64,000 nucleotides of DNA from Tetraselmis striata (taxonomy: Eukaryota > Chlorophyta > Chlorodendrophyceae > Chlorodendrales > Chlorodendraceae). Location: assembly GCA_006384855.1 (NCBI GenBank), contig VCJN01003583.1, positions 78,345 to 142,344 on the forward strand, read 5' to 3'. Position 1 is the first letter of the stretch. Each line of letters begins with the position of its first letter. Of this stretch, positions 62,761-64,000 are shown in pieces. A model generated the notes under the pieces. It was not told where the DNA came from. It made no database searches and was given only the letters and a program-made list of their open reading frames with translations. A program made the position numbers and the translations under genes.

Positions 62761-64000
62761 GTGGTTGCTCTTGCGAGTGCTGTTGTCGATGCACGAGGGG
62801 CGTGCATGCTGGGGCTGAATGATGATCTCGGAAGCTACCCGGACATGTGGGTGAAGGACAGTGGGGCGTATCCGCATATGGTGGCTGACTCTGACAGCTT
62901 CGTGGAGTATGAGCAGCTTGCACCACCGGTTGAGGTGGGGGTATTTGCTGTCTGGCGGTGGGCCGGGGGACGGTCTGGATGGTTGTTCGAGCCGATGGCG
63001 GCGAAGTACGCAGTGTGCTTCGTGGGGTTCTGCATGTCCCGGACTTGCCGGGCAAAACAAAGCATGGCTACCGCAGGTTGTTTAGCTAGCGGTTGGCGCA
63101 GGAGCGTGGCGCTTCGTTTCATTACACGGCCAACGGAGACTCCATGGTCTTGCGCTCTGCTGGCCGTGATATGACGGTCCCTATCGGGCGCGCTCCGGGT
63201 TTGTAAGCTTTCCGCAGCAGAATACTACGGAGCGGGCATGCGCCCAGCCCTGCGGATGTTGTTGCGTTGCAAGCTTGTGGGAAGTTGTCAAAATTGCTGT
63301 GGCACAGACGTCTTGGCCATCTGCATGCTGCAGGCATGGATCGTTTGCTTGCGGAGAGCGTCTCGGGGATCACGTTCGCGAAGGATGAGATACTGCCGTT
63401 TTGTGACTGTTGCGCGTTGGCGAAGTCTCACGAACAGCCGCGGTCGCGCATTGCGTCAAAGCGTCCTACTGGGCCACTGCAGAAGTTTGGAGCTGGCATC
63501 TGGGGGCCAGTGGGTGTGACGTCCATTGGCGGGTTCCGTTACGTGTTTGGGATGACTGACTACTACTCGGCATACGGCTGGGTGGTGTTCATGAAGTCCA
63601 AGCATGAGGCTCCCAGGGGCGTCTCCCTTGGGCGTCTGTGCCTGGGCGCTAGGCATGGCGGTGGAGCGAGACTGGGACAATGCGACGCTGAAGGTGCATC
63701 AGGCCAAGTACATTGATGACATGGTGCACAAGTTCAACCTTGCTGACGCTCACGCTGTGAGCACCCCGGCGGAGGTTGGTGCCGATGTCCCCGGTAGCAA
63801 CAAGCCGTTGGCTGCTGAGATGCGATATCAGGCCCTTGTGGGCAGCCTGTTGTACGCGATGGTGGCTACCCGCCCCGATATTGCCGAAGCTGTGAGCAAG
63901 TTGTGCAGGGTGATGGCCAAGCCTGAAGAGCGCCACTGGCAGGCTGCCAAACGAGTCCTGCGATACCTGAAGGGTACCCAAACCCTGGGGCTGACCTTCA
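62761..64000 (+). pseudogene. copia fragment with internal deletion, copy 2
   Basis: Same deletion junction as 29768-31355: protease and integrase zinc region, then at about 63613 a jump to reverse transcriptase C-terminal sequence. It runs off the window before the RNase H motifs. Confidence 0.9.

Larger units (their letters stand above)
61541..64000 (+). repeat. segmental duplication, copy 2
   Basis: Near-identical to 28547-31007 and in the same orientation, joined at 61541 to unrelated sequence. It carries viral and copia sequence as one block and runs off the right edge. Confidence 0.95.

Overview
This window looks like nuclear DNA of a GC-rich unicellular eukaryote, probably an alga or other protist. 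It has short GT-AG introns, many poly-G/poly-C runs, several Ty1/copia LTR retrotransposons, remnants of cut-and-paste transposons (hAT-like and CACTA-like) and a decayed, integrated double-stranded DNA virus. I saw no bacterial operons, rRNA, tRNA or CRISPR. I cannot name the species. Frameshifts are frequent in the viral genes and rare in the young retroelements, which points to age rather than sequencing error, although single-base indels between near-identical copies mean some error is possible. Layout: 1-2312 is a chain of deleted copia elements sharing LTRs. 2313-2790 is the end of a BED-type zinc-finger gene cut by an LTR. 3754-7561 is the first virus segment: the primase and helicase N-terminal half, a small basic protein, a zinc-ribbon protein, an 18-bp tandem array, a hairpin and a small coiled-coil gene. 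7562-10113 is non-coding repeat sequence with foldbacks. 10114-14098 is a hAT C-terminus followed by a deleted copia. 14182-20455 holds intron-containing host-like genes of unknown function, a 200-bp tandem duplication and two foldback MITE-like repeats. 20982-29766 is the second virus segment: helicase C-terminal half, a small gene split by a solo LTR, a penton-like minor capsid protein, a long phage-type fibre, a tyrosine recombinase and a C5 cytosine methyltransferase. 29768-31654 is a copia fragment and 31669-38265 is a full-length copia with an uninterrupted 1553-residue Gag-Pol. 38266-40400 contains a decayed discoidin-like (F5/8 C) fragment. 40411-50350 is a nest of DDE transposons: two related transposase genes, one split by a 5.7-kb element with CACTA ends, itself carrying a rearranged copia. 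50905-57556 is a complete copia with identical-looking LTRs and a GGACG target duplication. 57557-61540 is mostly unassigned, with one old copia relic. 61541-64000 is a near-perfect second copy of 28547-31007. The central biological result is that the two virus segments are halves of one insertion. The primase-helicase gene (herpes-pox type archaeo-eukaryotic primase joined to a UL9/origin-binding-type SF2 helicase) is interrupted by a DNA transposon with CACTGTGAGA ends and an AAA target duplication. An inversion with one breakpoint inside that transposon then placed the halves 17 kb apart on opposite strands. Capsid, fibre, recombinase, primase-helicase and methyltransferase genes together fit a Polinton-like virus or a fragment of a larger nucleocytoplasmic-type virus. 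No major capsid protein, packaging ATPase or polymerase was recognised here.
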